This document shows positions 56,038 to 64,000 of a stretch of DNA of 64,000 nucleotides, piece after piece (positions within the stretch are counted from its first letter, which is position 1; each line of letters begins with the position of its first letter). A program made the position numbers and the translations under genes. The notes beneath the pieces were generated by a model. It was not told where the DNA came from, did no database searches, and saw only the letters and a list, made by a program, of their open reading frames with translations. Source of the DNA: Bdellovibrio sp. ZAP7 (GTDB lineage Bacteria; Bdellovibrionota; Bdellovibrionia; Bdellovibrionales; Bdellovibrionaceae); contig NZ_CP030082.1 of assembly GCF_006874645.1 (NCBI RefSeq), forward strand, positions 992,001 through 1,056,000. The letters run 5' to 3'.

Positions 56038-56787
56038 ATGAAAACGCTCGTCGTTTTACTTTTTATTTTCCCTGCGCTGGTTTGGGCCAAAAGCCAAACG
56101 CGAATTTCAAAGATTTATGAAGTCGGAAAAATGAACCAAGAGTCCCTGTTCGTGCAGACGACGGAAATTCAGCTTCAAGATTCAGAAAGCTTTGTCTCTA
56201 AGGCCAAGATTGAAGATACCAAGGGTCAGGTCGTCATGACTGAAACTGTCGTTGTCAGGAATGGCGCTTTGGTTTCTCAGTCAGTTGAACAACTGCAGTC
56301 CAAAGAAGCTTGGGATCTTAAAGTGCAAGGTAATAAAGCGTCGTTTGATACTTACAAAATTGCTGATGGCGGTGGCAAACTAAAAGTGGGGTCCGGAAAG
56401 ACTCAGGAAGTGGATACGTTTATCAATGGTCCTTTAATAGAGCATTTTATTTCCCGTAATTGGGAAAAATTGATGGCTGCAGAAATTGTGCATACTGCAT
56501 TCAGCGTTTTGGAACTTGAAAGGACCATCGACTTTCAGTTTGAAAAGATTAAAGAAAGCGAGCGTGAAAATAAAAAAGTTCTGGTCTTAAAGATGAAGCC
56601 ACGGAATTTTTTTATTTCAGTGTTAGTGGACCCAATGATATTGGAGTTTGATATTTCCACCAAACAGCTCGTTTATTTTAAAGGGCGAACTCCTTTAAAA
56701 GTAGTAAAGTCAGGCGTTTTGAAACCTTTCGACGCAGAGATTTCCTATGAAACGCGCGACAACCAAACTGATTCAAATCACATATGA
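56038..56787 (+). CDS. Secreted hypothetical protein, end of lipid operon
   Basis: 249 residues with a signal peptide (LVVLLFIFPALVWAKS). The mature protein is beta-rich and basic; no family recognised. It starts two bases after the DUF2062 gene, so it is the last gene of the operon and may bind or transfer the modified lipid in the periplasm. Confidence 0.65.
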   Translation: MKTLVVLLFIFPALVWAKSQTRISKIYEVGKMNQESLFVQTTEIQLQDSESFVSKAKIEDTKGQVVMTETVVVRNGALVSQSVEQLQSKEAWDLKVQGNKASFDTYKIADGGGKLKVGSGKTQEVDTFINGPLIEHFISRNWEKLMAAEIVHTAFSVLELERTIDFQFEKIKESERENKKVLVLKMKPRNFFISVLVDPMILEFDISTKQLVYFKGRTPLKVVKSGVLKPFDAEISYETRDNQTDSNHI

Positions 56788-56875
56788 CGAAGGTTCTATG
56801 GCCATAGGAAATGTTTCAGAACGGAACACGCCACCAAGGAAATGTCCTTTTGTTTAACTGAGAAAATTCCGATGA

Positions 56876-57532
56876 ATGGTTATGCAATATCATCTGGTCG
56901 CCTTCGTCATTTTGCTGGTCGCGGTTATAGCCGTTTTTGCATTTCGAAGTTCCACTGACGACTCTCAAGTTCAAGAAGACTTCGATCGTTTTTTGAATGA
57001 GCCGATGTCGCCACGTCAGGCAGTTCGCTTCTATGAACGCTATGTGGGTCATAAGTATGAAAACCAGGGTTATGATGTTTCTTATCTGGCGGGCCTGAAA
57101 GGTCACGTGGATCAGGGGCGCGATATTATTGTCAAAACGCCCAAAGAAATTTTGGTTATTCAAACAAGAGCTTTCGGCAGACGACGTGTCGTTCATGACA
57201 ACGATATTTATCAGCTCTTTGGTAAGATGACGCACTTTAAGCTCACCTCAGTAGATCCAAACCGTACGACCAGAGCTATCTTTTATTCGACCTCAAATTT
57301 TTCAAGCTTGGCAAAACAGGCAGCAAGTACTTTAGGTGTGGAGATCAGAACAGAGAAGTTCAATCGCACTTATCCGATGATTAAGTGCAGTGTTTCGCCA
57401 ACAGGGGAGAAGAACTACTATCTTCCTTTTGATCCGGTTTATGACAGGGTAAAAATCGATCATAAACGTGACGAGCATTTTGTGCGAACCGTTCATCAGG
57501 CTGTCAAAAAAGGCTTTAAGCGCGCGGGATAA
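56876..57532 (+). CDS. Membrane-anchored Mrr-like restriction-endonuclease-fold protein
   Basis: 218 residues. One N-terminal membrane helix (LVAFVILLVAVIAVFAF) precedes a PD-(D/E)xK-like domain of Mrr/DUF2034 type: ENQGYDVSYLAGLKGHVDQGRDIIV then ILVIQTRAF. The motif normally ends QxK and here reads QTR, so nuclease activity is doubtful. The gene stands alone and a bidirectional terminator follows. Confidence 0.6.
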   Translation: MVMQYHLVAFVILLVAVIAVFAFRSSTDDSQVQEDFDRFLNEPMSPRQAVRFYERYVGHKYENQGYDVSYLAGLKGHVDQGRDIIVKTPKEILVIQTRAFGRRRVVHDNDIYQLFGKMTHFKLTSVDPNRTTRAIFYSTSNFSSLAKQAASTLGVEIRTEKFNRTYPMIKCSVSPTGEKNYYLPFDPVYDRVKIDHKRDEHFVRTVHQAVKKGFKRAG

Positions 57533-57563
57533 AAAAAAGGGAGTCTCATGGACTCCCTTTTTT
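57533..57563. terminator. Bidirectional terminator
   Basis: GGGAGTC (57539-57545) and GACTCCC (57551-57557) form a 7-bp stem flanked by an A-run and a T-run. It ends the Mrr-like gene and the opposing secreted-protein gene. Confidence 0.85.
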
Positions 57564-57580
57564 GTTTTAGATTGTAGAGC

Positions 57581-58030
57581 TTATTCAGCTGGTAGTTGCT
57601 GAACTGGGTAAAGACCCAAGAAGTTTGCTTCTTCAACCGACATATCGAATTGCGGGTACAAACCTTTAGTCATTGTGCAAACAACGTCTACGTCAGCATT
57701 ACCTTCAGAAGTGTTCGCATACAATGTACCAGAGTATGATCTGGAAGAAGCGTCAAATTTAGTTTCCAAACGACCCGCAGCACCTTCGCCCGTAGCTGTT
57801 GCGCGGATATAACGGCCCTCTTGAACATCACTTGAAGTTACTTGCATTGCGATTCTTTTGCTGGATCCGCCACTCACTGTGACTACGATATCGCCCACGA
57901 TTTGGTTACCAGACGTCATTGCATCAGCTTGGAATTTGTACCAGTAGTAAGAACCTTCGCAGTGTACTTGCGCTGCCTGCGCCAAACCACCTGCCAACAG
58001 AATTGCACCAGTCAAAAACAGACTTTTCAT
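57581..58030 (-). CDS. Small secreted hypothetical protein
   Basis: 149 residues from the ATG at 58030, which has a GGAGGGG ribosome site; longer frames lack one. The signal peptide is MKSLFLTGAILLAGGLAQA. The mature chain alternates polar and hydrophobic residues as a beta-sandwich, with two Cys residues (VHCEGSYYW, DVVCTMTKG) likely joined. No family recognised; the same general type is common in Bdellovibrio envelopes. Confidence 0.65.
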   Translation of the reverse strand: MKSLFLTGAILLAGGLAQAAQVHCEGSYYWYKFQADAMTSGNQIVGDIVVTVSGGSSKRIAMQVTSSDVQEGRYIRATATGEGAAGRLETKFDASSRSYSGTLYANTSEGNADVDVVCTMTKGLYPQFDMSVEEANFLGLYPVQQLPAE

Positions 58031-58134
58031 AAAACCCCTCCGTACGTGTCCCATAAGCCTGACCGGAGTAGAGTAAAAGGTCAAAGAAAGGTGATGACTC
58101 TGCGCTCAATGAGGTTTTGTCACTTATATAGCTA

Positions 58135-59748
58135 TCAGGAGAGGGTTACTTTTCTCATAAGCTTCTCCAGCGAATCAAAAAGTTCGGTGCGCTGAATCGG
58201 CTTTGTTATGTAATCATCAAATCCAGAAGCCAGGGCTTTTTCCTTATCTCCTTTAATCGCGTTTGCAGTTAAAGCGATAATCGGTTTACTGTAGCCACTT
58301 TGTCTTAAAAAGGAAGTGGCTTTGTTTCCGTCCATTTTTGGCATTTGGATATCCATTAAGATAACGTCGTACTGATTATTTGAAGCCTTGGTAATGGCCT
58401 CCAGTCCGTTGTTGGCTAAGTCGACGGTCATTCCTTCCCGCTTGAGAAGTCTTGAAAGCAAAAACTGATTGTCAGGGGAGTCCTCAGCCACAAGTATTCC
58501 TAAACCTTTAAATGTGGCCTGCGGCTTAGGTACATTTTCTGCGGTGCTGTTTTGTACGTCCAAAGCATGTTTTGCGACGACCGTGATTTTAAATGTGGAA
58601 CCCACGTTTTGCCGGCTTTCAACCAGATCTAAGCTTCCACCCAGTGCGTTTGCCAGATTTCTGGAAAGGATCAACCCCAGACCTGTTCCGCCGTATTCTC
58701 GCGTCGTTGACCCGTCGGCCTGACTGAAGGGATTGAACAGTTTCAGTCGCTGTTCTTCGGTGATTCCTAGTCCCGTATCGGTCACAAGCAAGCTCACTTC
58801 AATATGGTTGCTGTTGACGATCTTAAAGGACAGCTCTGCGGTGACACTGCCATATTTAGTGAATTTAACTGCGTTCCCGATAACATTCAAAAATATTTGG
58901 CGAACGCGAGTGGGATCTGTTTTAAGTTTGGCCGGAAAGTTATCGGGAATCTTTGTAATCAGTTGAATGTTTTTTTCTGCAGCCTTCGGTTTTAAACCCA
59001 ATACGATATCGTTCAAAATATCCGTGACCGAAGTATCGACTTCCTCGATCGCCATGTGGCCGGCTTCGACTTTTGCAAGGTCCAAAATATCGTTCACCAA
59101 ATCTAGTAAAAGATTCCCGTTACGTTGAATGGTGTTGAGATAGGTCTGTCGTTCTTCTGGCGAGGCATTTTCGTCTTCGGCAAGACTTGAAAATCCAATG
59201 ATAATTCCCAAAGGAGTTCTGATTTCATGACTCATATTTGCCAGGAATTCTGATTTCGCTTTGTTGGCTTGATCTGATTCGGCCTTAGCAGCTTCCGCTT
59301 CCTGGCGAGCGACCACTAGTAAGCTTACAAGGTCGCGGACTTCATACTGCCGCCTTCTATTGGCAATACTGGATTCCAGAATATTAACCAGGGTCGCGAC
59401 ACGAATAGGTCTTTCTAAAACCGTGGCATTTCGTAATGACTTTAAGACTTCCAGGGTTTCTTTCTTTCCTTGGGTCAGGTCGCCAGCGCTTGCTAATATA
59501 ATAATAGGCAAATCCGACCAGGACGGCTGAAGGCTGAGTAAGCTCTTTATGCGTTCCTGATTCTGTGGAATTAAAACTTCTTTTGCCAATAGCAGGGCGC
59601 CCGCGCCTTCATTGATTTTCACCAGCAAGTCATCAAAATCACGGCAAATACAGGGGCAAAGATTCGCCTCAGTCAAAATCTTGTGAGTTGATTCGGAATC
59701 TCTTGCCGTACTGGCTAATATTAAAATTCCTTCTTCTAGCGCTGCCAT
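58135..59748 (-). CDS. Hybrid histidine kinase with receiver domains
   Basis: 537 residues and no membrane segment. Residues 1-125 resemble a receiver that lacks the normal acidic pocket. A short coiled coil (RQEAEAAKAESDQANKAK) leads to HisKA with H174 in NMSHEIRTP, HATPase (NVIGNAVKFTK, DTGLGI, GGTGLGL) and a C-terminal receiver with D466 in MDIQMPKMDG. It directly abuts the KaiC-like gene (stop and start codons TAGATG), so the kinase and KaiC protein probably act together. Confidence 0.9.
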   Translation of the reverse strand: MAALEEGILILASTARDSESTHKILTEANLCPCICRDFDDLLVKINEGAGALLLAKEVLIPQNQERIKSLLSLQPSWSDLPIIILASAGDLTQGKKETLEVLKSLRNATVLERPIRVATLVNILESSIANRRRQYEVRDLVSLLVVARQEAEAAKAESDQANKAKSEFLANMSHEIRTPLGIIIGFSSLAEDENASPEERQTYLNTIQRNGNLLLDLVNDILDLAKVEAGHMAIEEVDTSVTDILNDIVLGLKPKAAEKNIQLITKIPDNFPAKLKTDPTRVRQIFLNVIGNAVKFTKYGSVTAELSFKIVNSNHIEVSLLVTDTGLGITEEQRLKLFNPFSQADGSTTREYGGTGLGLILSRNLANALGGSLDLVESRQNVGSTFKITVVAKHALDVQNSTAENVPKPQATFKGLGILVAEDSPDNQFLLSRLLKREGMTVDLANNGLEAITKASNNQYDVILMDIQMPKMDGNKATSFLRQSGYSKPIIALTANAIKGDKEKALASGFDDYITKPIQRTELFDSLEKLMRKVTLS

Positions 59749-61224
59749 CTAAAGCCGACTTTCCGGGGATTCGTTTCTGACAAAATCTGGAACTCCGGTT
59801 AAAATACCACGGAATTGTTTTAAAGGCTCTCCAACCTGAATTCCTTTGTGTGAGAAGGTAATTTCCCGAATAGATTTTTCGTGATCGCCACTGCGTCTTT
59901 TAAGAGTCGAGATGGCTTTGTGAACTTCTCCCCCTGACTCAAAGAAGCGCAAAAGTAGGACTGTATCGGCAAGGTAGCTTACGTCGACGGGGGAGTTCAT
60001 GTTGGAGCCAATGAGGCCATGCTGAGCCACGATCATAAATGTAGCGACGCCACGTTGGTTTAAGTAGCTTAGCAGTTCATGCATTTGAATAATAAGAAAG
60101 CGCTCTTCGGGCATGGCATTGATGTATCCATTTAAACTATCGATAACAACGACTCGCGCATTTTGTTTTTCGACGGCATCACATACCAGGCTTACAAATT
60201 CTCCGGGAGAAAGTTCTGCGGGATCGATTTGTTGCAGTGTGATCGTACCTTTTTCGATATAGCTAGCAACATCAATTCCCATACTTTGTGCACGCTTAAG
60301 AAGTGATCTTTTTCCTTCATCGAAGAAAAAGAGAGCGGCTTTTTCGCCATTTTTTGCGGCGGCAGCGGCGTACTGCAAGGCGACCGTCGATTTTCCGGCT
60401 CCAGCAGGTCCCATAAGTAACGTACTGGATCCGCGGTCTATACCGCCACCAAGAAGTTGATCAAGTTGAGAGACCCCACTTTTAAGCAAACCAGTTTCAT
60501 TTGTCGTTTCGTGGTCACTGGCGACAAGGCGTGGGAAGATGTTAATTCCTCCACGCTTAAGAACAAAATCATGATAGCCCCCTCGGAAAGATACTCCTCG
60601 CAGCTTAAGAATCCGCATGCGACGTCGATTGGCTCCATACTCTGGTGCAAGTTGTTCCAGACGAATCACACCATGAACTAAACTATGCAAATCAAGATCA
60701 CCAACATCGGAAGTTCGATCGTCAAGTAAAAGAACCGTCGTATTTTTTCCGACGAAATATTGTTTGAGAGCAAGTATTTGACGACGATAGCGCAGTGATT
60801 CCCGTGCCAACAAGCGAAGTTCTGAAAGTGAGTCAAAAACAACACGGCTTGGATTTATATCTTTAACAACATCTAAAATCGCCTTGGTCGTTTCGCCCAA
60901 TTCAATTTCTGATGGATGAAAGAAAGTATTCTGATTGTCGACTTCCAGCTCAGTTGCGGATCGTAATTCAAAGACAGCGATTTTTGAAATATCCCAACCG
61001 TGGGAATGTGCTACGGCTTCCACTTCTTTTTTTGTTTCAGAAAGTGTGACGTACAGAACCTTCTCATCATTGGCGACTCCCGCCATAAGAAACTGAAGAC
61101 CTAATGTGGTTTTTCCAGCACCCGGATCCCCATCAACCAGATAGAGACGATCTGATGGCAGACCGCCATTTAAAACTTCATCCAAACCATTTACGCCTGT
61201 TTGTACTAACTTCTGTGTACTCAT
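59749..61224 (-). CDS. KaiC-like double RecA-domain ATPase
   Basis: 491 residues with two KaiC domains. Walker A boxes GDPGAGKTT (32-40) and GPAGAGKST (272-280) are both intact. The catalytic Glu pair is visible as LSETKKE in domain one, and domain two has FDEGKRS. There is no KaiA or KaiB gene nearby. In non-cyanobacterial genomes such proteins pair with histidine kinases in signalling. The ribosome site GAGGGTG supports the start. Confidence 0.92.
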   Translation of the reverse strand: MSTQKLVQTGVNGLDEVLNGGLPSDRLYLVDGDPGAGKTTLGLQFLMAGVANDEKVLYVTLSETKKEVEAVAHSHGWDISKIAVFELRSATELEVDNQNTFFHPSEIELGETTKAILDVVKDINPSRVVFDSLSELRLLARESLRYRRQILALKQYFVGKNTTVLLLDDRTSDVGDLDLHSLVHGVIRLEQLAPEYGANRRRMRILKLRGVSFRGGYHDFVLKRGGINIFPRLVASDHETTNETGLLKSGVSQLDQLLGGGIDRGSSTLLMGPAGAGKSTVALQYAAAAAKNGEKAALFFFDEGKRSLLKRAQSMGIDVASYIEKGTITLQQIDPAELSPGEFVSLVCDAVEKQNARVVVIDSLNGYINAMPEERFLIIQMHELLSYLNQRGVATFMIVAQHGLIGSNMNSPVDVSYLADTVLLLRFFESGGEVHKAISTLKRRSGDHEKSIREITFSHKGIQVGEPLKQFRGILTGVPDFVRNESPESRL

Positions 61225-61413
61225 AATCTACACCCTCACTATTGAGTTCATTCCTACGGGTTTAATTTCATGCAAAAATGGGGCGTAATGGGGGAAAATT
61301 TCTCGAAAAATGAAGAGGCAGAGCGTAAATAAAAAGTTACGTTATTTCGGTGGTTTACGACGGCAGGAAAACGAATGAATGTTCTAGGTTTTGGTCTAAA
61401 AAAAATTCGAGGA

Positions 61414-61450
61414 AAAAATCCCCACGCATTCGGATATCTTGGGGATTTTT
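61414..61450. terminator. Bidirectional terminator
   Basis: AAAAATCCCC (61414-61423) and GGGGATTTTT (61441-61450) form a 10-bp stem. It lies behind the DUF2254 gene on the minus strand; both flanks are A/T-rich. Confidence 0.7.
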
Positions 61451-61467
61451 GTCTTCAGACATAACGT

Positions 61468-62703
61468 CTATGATGTGGCCGCTTTCTTCACACGTTTAAT
61501 GTCGTTTCTAGATGTCATGTTTGTTTCGCACTGAGATATATTTTCCGCCGACAGGGCCGCGGCAGCTTCCGCATACTCCGGTATGTGACTCAAAGATGCC
61601 AATGATTTTTGCAAAAAAATGCTGACTTCGCAGTTGGGTGAACCGTCTCTGGCGATCGCGCGGAAGGCGTCATCAAATATTTCAGAGCACGTTATAGGTC
61701 TTATTCTTAAATAATCAGAGCTGATGGTTTTAGGATGGTCCGATTTACACTCTATCGCAAAATAAAGAAGCTGAGTTAAGTGTCCTAGCACTTGTATGGC
61801 TGTGCCGGGATCGTTAATTCCCGGAGACAGAGCTCGGGATCCCACCTCAGAAAGTACAATAAGACCAAAGCGTGGATCATCTTCGAATGTTCTCGATGAG
61901 CCGAATAAAAAGCAGGAGAGAATTTTTTCTTGAATATCCTCTGTGATCATATCCGTTTCTATTTTTGCAACCACGGAGGTTTTCGTGACGAAGTCTCCCA
62001 CAAGTAAAAGTATGTGAAGTGGTTTTTTTATAGAGTCGGCAATTTTCGAGAGTTTTTTATAATCAATTGTCTGCACGAATCCTACTGTCGGGGATTCTAT
62101 CGGTAATGATGAGGTAGGGGGAGGATTGAATGCCTCTTGATTCCAAGAAAAGTATTCTATTTGTCCTTGAATTGTTTTCTTTGAAACGTCATGAACTTGC
62201 CTCATGACGTGCTCCAGACGTCCCGCAGTGGATAGTTGACCGATCCAAGTTATAATCTTCCAAATAATCACGCTGAGGACGGCGATTGTAATAAAAAATA
62301 AAATGACTCTGCCATCGGCGCCATAATATTTAGTTGATAACGCTGTCAACGAAACCACACTAAATATAAAGCCGCCCAAAAAAGTTGATAAGGCCGAGTG
62401 TGCCTTGGGATCGCCGATGACTAGGGCGGTTGCTCGCGAGGGAGCGCTTCCGTTGACATTCGCATAACTGGTCACGAGGGTAGCTAACGAAAATGTGACA
62501 ACTGCAAGCAGACTGCTGGCCATGATTGTCAGGATCCGATCAACAGCCTCACCCCCTAATAAATCAGAGAGTTCGCCGGGCACCAAGGGGGATAGTGAAA
62601 CTGAAAACAATGTTGCAGCAATGGCGGCCATGCAATACAAGCCAGCTCTAAAGGATAGGTTGGTTTTTAATTTTCTATAGATCTGCAACAGTTTAAGTCC
62701 CAT
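61468..62703 (-). CDS. DUF2254 membrane protein
   Basis: 411 residues from the ATG at 62703, which has a GGAGG ribosome site; the frame extends further upstream without one. Four membrane helices occupy residues 20-160 (AIAATLFSVSLSPLV, ILTIMASSLLAVVTFSLATLV, FLGGFIFSVVSLTAL, VILFFITIAVLSVIIWKII), followed by a cytosolic domain. This is the DUF2254 plan; function is unknown. It faces away from the fatty acid hydroxylase gene. Confidence 0.85.
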   Translation of the reverse strand: MGLKLLQIYRKLKTNLSFRAGLYCMAAIAATLFSVSLSPLVPGELSDLLGGEAVDRILTIMASSLLAVVTFSLATLVTSYANVNGSAPSRATALVIGDPKAHSALSTFLGGFIFSVVSLTALSTKYYGADGRVILFFITIAVLSVIIWKIITWIGQLSTAGRLEHVMRQVHDVSKKTIQGQIEYFSWNQEAFNPPPTSSLPIESPTVGFVQTIDYKKLSKIADSIKKPLHILLLVGDFVTKTSVVAKIETDMITEDIQEKILSCFLFGSSRTFEDDPRFGLIVLSEVGSRALSPGINDPGTAIQVLGHLTQLLYFAIECKSDHPKTISSDYLRIRPITCSEIFDDAFRAIARDGSPNCEVSIFLQKSLASLSHIPEYAEAAAALSAENISQCETNMTSRNDIKRVKKAATS

Positions 62704-62822
62704 CAAACCTCCATCCACCATATTGAAATCGCGGTCCGCGTTCAACCAGTACAAATTGTGGAGGATGTTGTGTGACAGTAAACTTCCTGGAAAGGTCGTT
62801 AACCACCAAAGGCCTTCAACAC

Positions 62823-63551
62823 TTATTTTGTCCTGGATTTATGCACATCACGAAGCAACAACATCTCACCCAATCGTTGCTCTTTCTCATCATCAAATCC
62901 ACAGGTGCCATTCCACTCTTTGGGATTTTCATAAGTCCCAAACATCATGTCCCAGAGTACGAAGTCGCCATAATTGTTCTTATGCTTATTGTATTCATGG
63001 TGGATACGATGCATTTCAGGGCGCTGGAATACGTATCCGATCCACTGTGGGGTTTTGATATTGGTGTGATAAAAGAACTCCCCCAGTGCTGTCATTAGGG
63101 TATAGACAGCGCCGGCTTCGACACTAAGGCCTAAAAATGTAAATACAATCAAGCTGCCAAGTATCGAGTTCACAAGCATCTCTTGAGGGTGCTTGTAAAA
63201 CGACGTGATGACTTCCAGTCTTTGCGGGCTGTGATGGATTTGGTGAAAGTATCTCCATAGGAAGTCAGAAGTGTGGCGTACTCGGTGCCACCAGTAAAAT
63301 ACGAAGGTCGCAAAGAAGTAGGCCAAGAATCCACCAAGCCAAGGGCCTACATGTTCTGATAATTTAAATAAAGAAACCGCGGAAAGCCATTTTTCCCAAG
63401 TATATCCCGCAAGGGTGACGATACCTAATTGCAGAATGTTGATCGCAAGGACTCGGATGTGCCAGGTTTTTACATCGGGAAGCTTCCAGCCTGTAAAGAT
63501 TCGTTCAAGGATAAAGCAGAATACGAATATTGATAAAGTGATCGTGAGCAT
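62823..63551 (-). CDS. Fatty acid hydroxylase/sterol desaturase family enzyme
   Basis: 242 residues with the three di-iron His boxes: HRVRH, HQIHH and HRIHH. About four to five membrane helices surround them. It resembles the N-terminal domain of the GH3 fusion at 13051. The ribosome site is GGAGG. Members hydroxylate or desaturate sterols, carotenoids or fatty acids. The substrate is not clear here. Confidence 0.9.
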   Translation of the reverse strand: MLTITLSIFVFCFILERIFTGWKLPDVKTWHIRVLAINILQLGIVTLAGYTWEKWLSAVSLFKLSEHVGPWLGGFLAYFFATFVFYWWHRVRHTSDFLWRYFHQIHHSPQRLEVITSFYKHPQEMLVNSILGSLIVFTFLGLSVEAGAVYTLMTALGEFFYHTNIKTPQWIGYVFQRPEMHRIHHEYNKHKNNYGDFVLWDMMFGTYENPKEWNGTCGFDDEKEQRLGEMLLLRDVHKSRTK

Positions 63552-63682
63552 GTTGCCTCCGTCTCTATGCTTTCAATTTACCAAGAGGTATCGGTCATGG
63601 GAATGAATGGTCCCGACAGATCAGGTGGTTTTTTGTCGGTCTGAAGCTTGTAAACACGGTCCTATTTTGAGACGATTTATCT

Positions 63683-64000
63683 ATGTCGAATAAGGCTGAT
63701 TCTAAAGAGCAAAAGCAGGTGGCGGTGTCACTGGCTATTCTAGAGGTTATTGAGTGGGATGGCTTAAATGGGGTGACTCATTCAAAGGTGTCTCGCAAAT
63801 CGGGCGTTTCCCGTGCTTGGATCTATGAGTATATCGGGAAAGACAAGTCGGACCTGATCGAATACGCGGGGGAGGTTTTTACTTCATTCTTTGCTCGTAT
63901 CAAGAAGGCGAATCGTCCCAAGACTCGTGCGGAGATGATGCAGCGTTTGGAAGAGGGCACTGAGTTCGTGTTCCAAGCGGTGCAGGCCAATCCGGTTATT
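63683..64000 (+). CDS. TetR-family regulator (3' end cut off)
   Basis: The frame is open from the ATG at 63683 to the window edge, giving 106 residues. Residues 15-65 carry a TetR helix-turn-helix (LNGVTHSKVSRKSGVSRAW then YEYIGKDKSDLI). The ligand domain is only partly visible. It is divergent from the fatty acid hydroxylase gene and may regulate it. Confidence 0.75.
   Translation, partial: MSNKADSKEQKQVAVSLAILEVIEWDGLNGVTHSKVSRKSGVSRAWIYEYIGKDKSDLIEYAGEVFTSFFARIKKANRPKTRAEMMQRLEEGTEFVFQAVQANPVI

Noticed and set aside
61375..61464. Short plus-strand frame of 29 codons
   Set aside because: It runs through the terminator hairpin behind the DUF2254 gene and shows no domain.

Overview
The window looks like chromosome of a predatory Bdellovibrio-type bacterium (Bdellovibrionota). 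This is inferred from moderate GC content, many small secreted proteins and lipoproteins with Gly/Ala-Cys lipoboxes, short operons joined by ATGA/GTGA overlaps, and a sigma-54 and sensor-kinase rich gene set. It is not proven by any marker gene. I see no rRNA, tRNA, CRISPR array, insertion sequence or phage gene. No gene-free stretch reaches 300 bases; the longest are about 240 bases (61225-61467, 16633-16862, 9214-9441).

Region 1 (1-20468) is mostly envelope and general metabolism. It holds a partial glycosidase-like protein, a YkuE-type phosphodiesterase, an EF-hand lipoprotein, a secreted alpha/beta hydrolase, a vWA lipoprotein, a DUF3011 protein, a LysR regulator divergent from an alcohol dehydrogenase plus aldo/keto reductase pair, an M15-like peptidase lipoprotein, a YaiI/DUF188 protein and a CPA2 antiporter. 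These are followed by an unusual translationally coupled pair, a fatty-acid-hydroxylase/GH3 fusion and an enolase-superfamily enzyme, and then by a 1201-residue Ig-repeat lipoprotein.

Region 2 (20471-25570) has a minus-strand cluster that resembles a small biosynthetic pathway: a double ferritin-like di-metal protein, a malonyltransferase-like acyltransferase, a YqcI/YcgG protein and a DUF1989 protein. It lies divergent from a ParA ATPase with a coupled partner gene.

Region 3 (25689-48277) is a stress or dormancy island. It contains two double-domain universal stress proteins, a six-repeat beta-propeller lectin, an ion channel, a periplasmic rhodanese, a GAF histidine kinase coupled to a P-type ATPase, and a sigma-54 activator with no sensory domain. 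It also has Hsp20, a MacB-like ABC exporter, a phosphoribosyltransferase/hydrolase/erythromycin-esterase triple fusion, an LTXXQ lipoprotein, a beta-CASP metallo-beta-lactamase protein, a P-loop ATPase, a PPOX flavoprotein, an Nramp-like transporter and a PfkB kinase. The content closely parallels the Mycobacterium tuberculosis DosR dormancy regulon. Two good -24/-12 sigma-54 promoters lie in front of hsp20 and in front of the LTXXQ-fusion-ABC operon, which suggests a different control logic.

Region 4 (48415-57532) is a probable light- or singlet-oxygen-responsive lipid operon. A MerR/B12-binding (CarH/LitR-like) regulator sits between two lipocalins and an oxidase-DUF1365-Cfa-Cfa-DUF1295-DUF2062 operon. 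Matching TTGTATAG-type palindromes lie in front of both transcription units.

Region 5 (57581-64000) holds a secreted protein, a KaiC-like ATPase abutting a hybrid histidine kinase, a DUF2254 membrane protein, a second fatty acid hydroxylase and the start of a TetR regulator.
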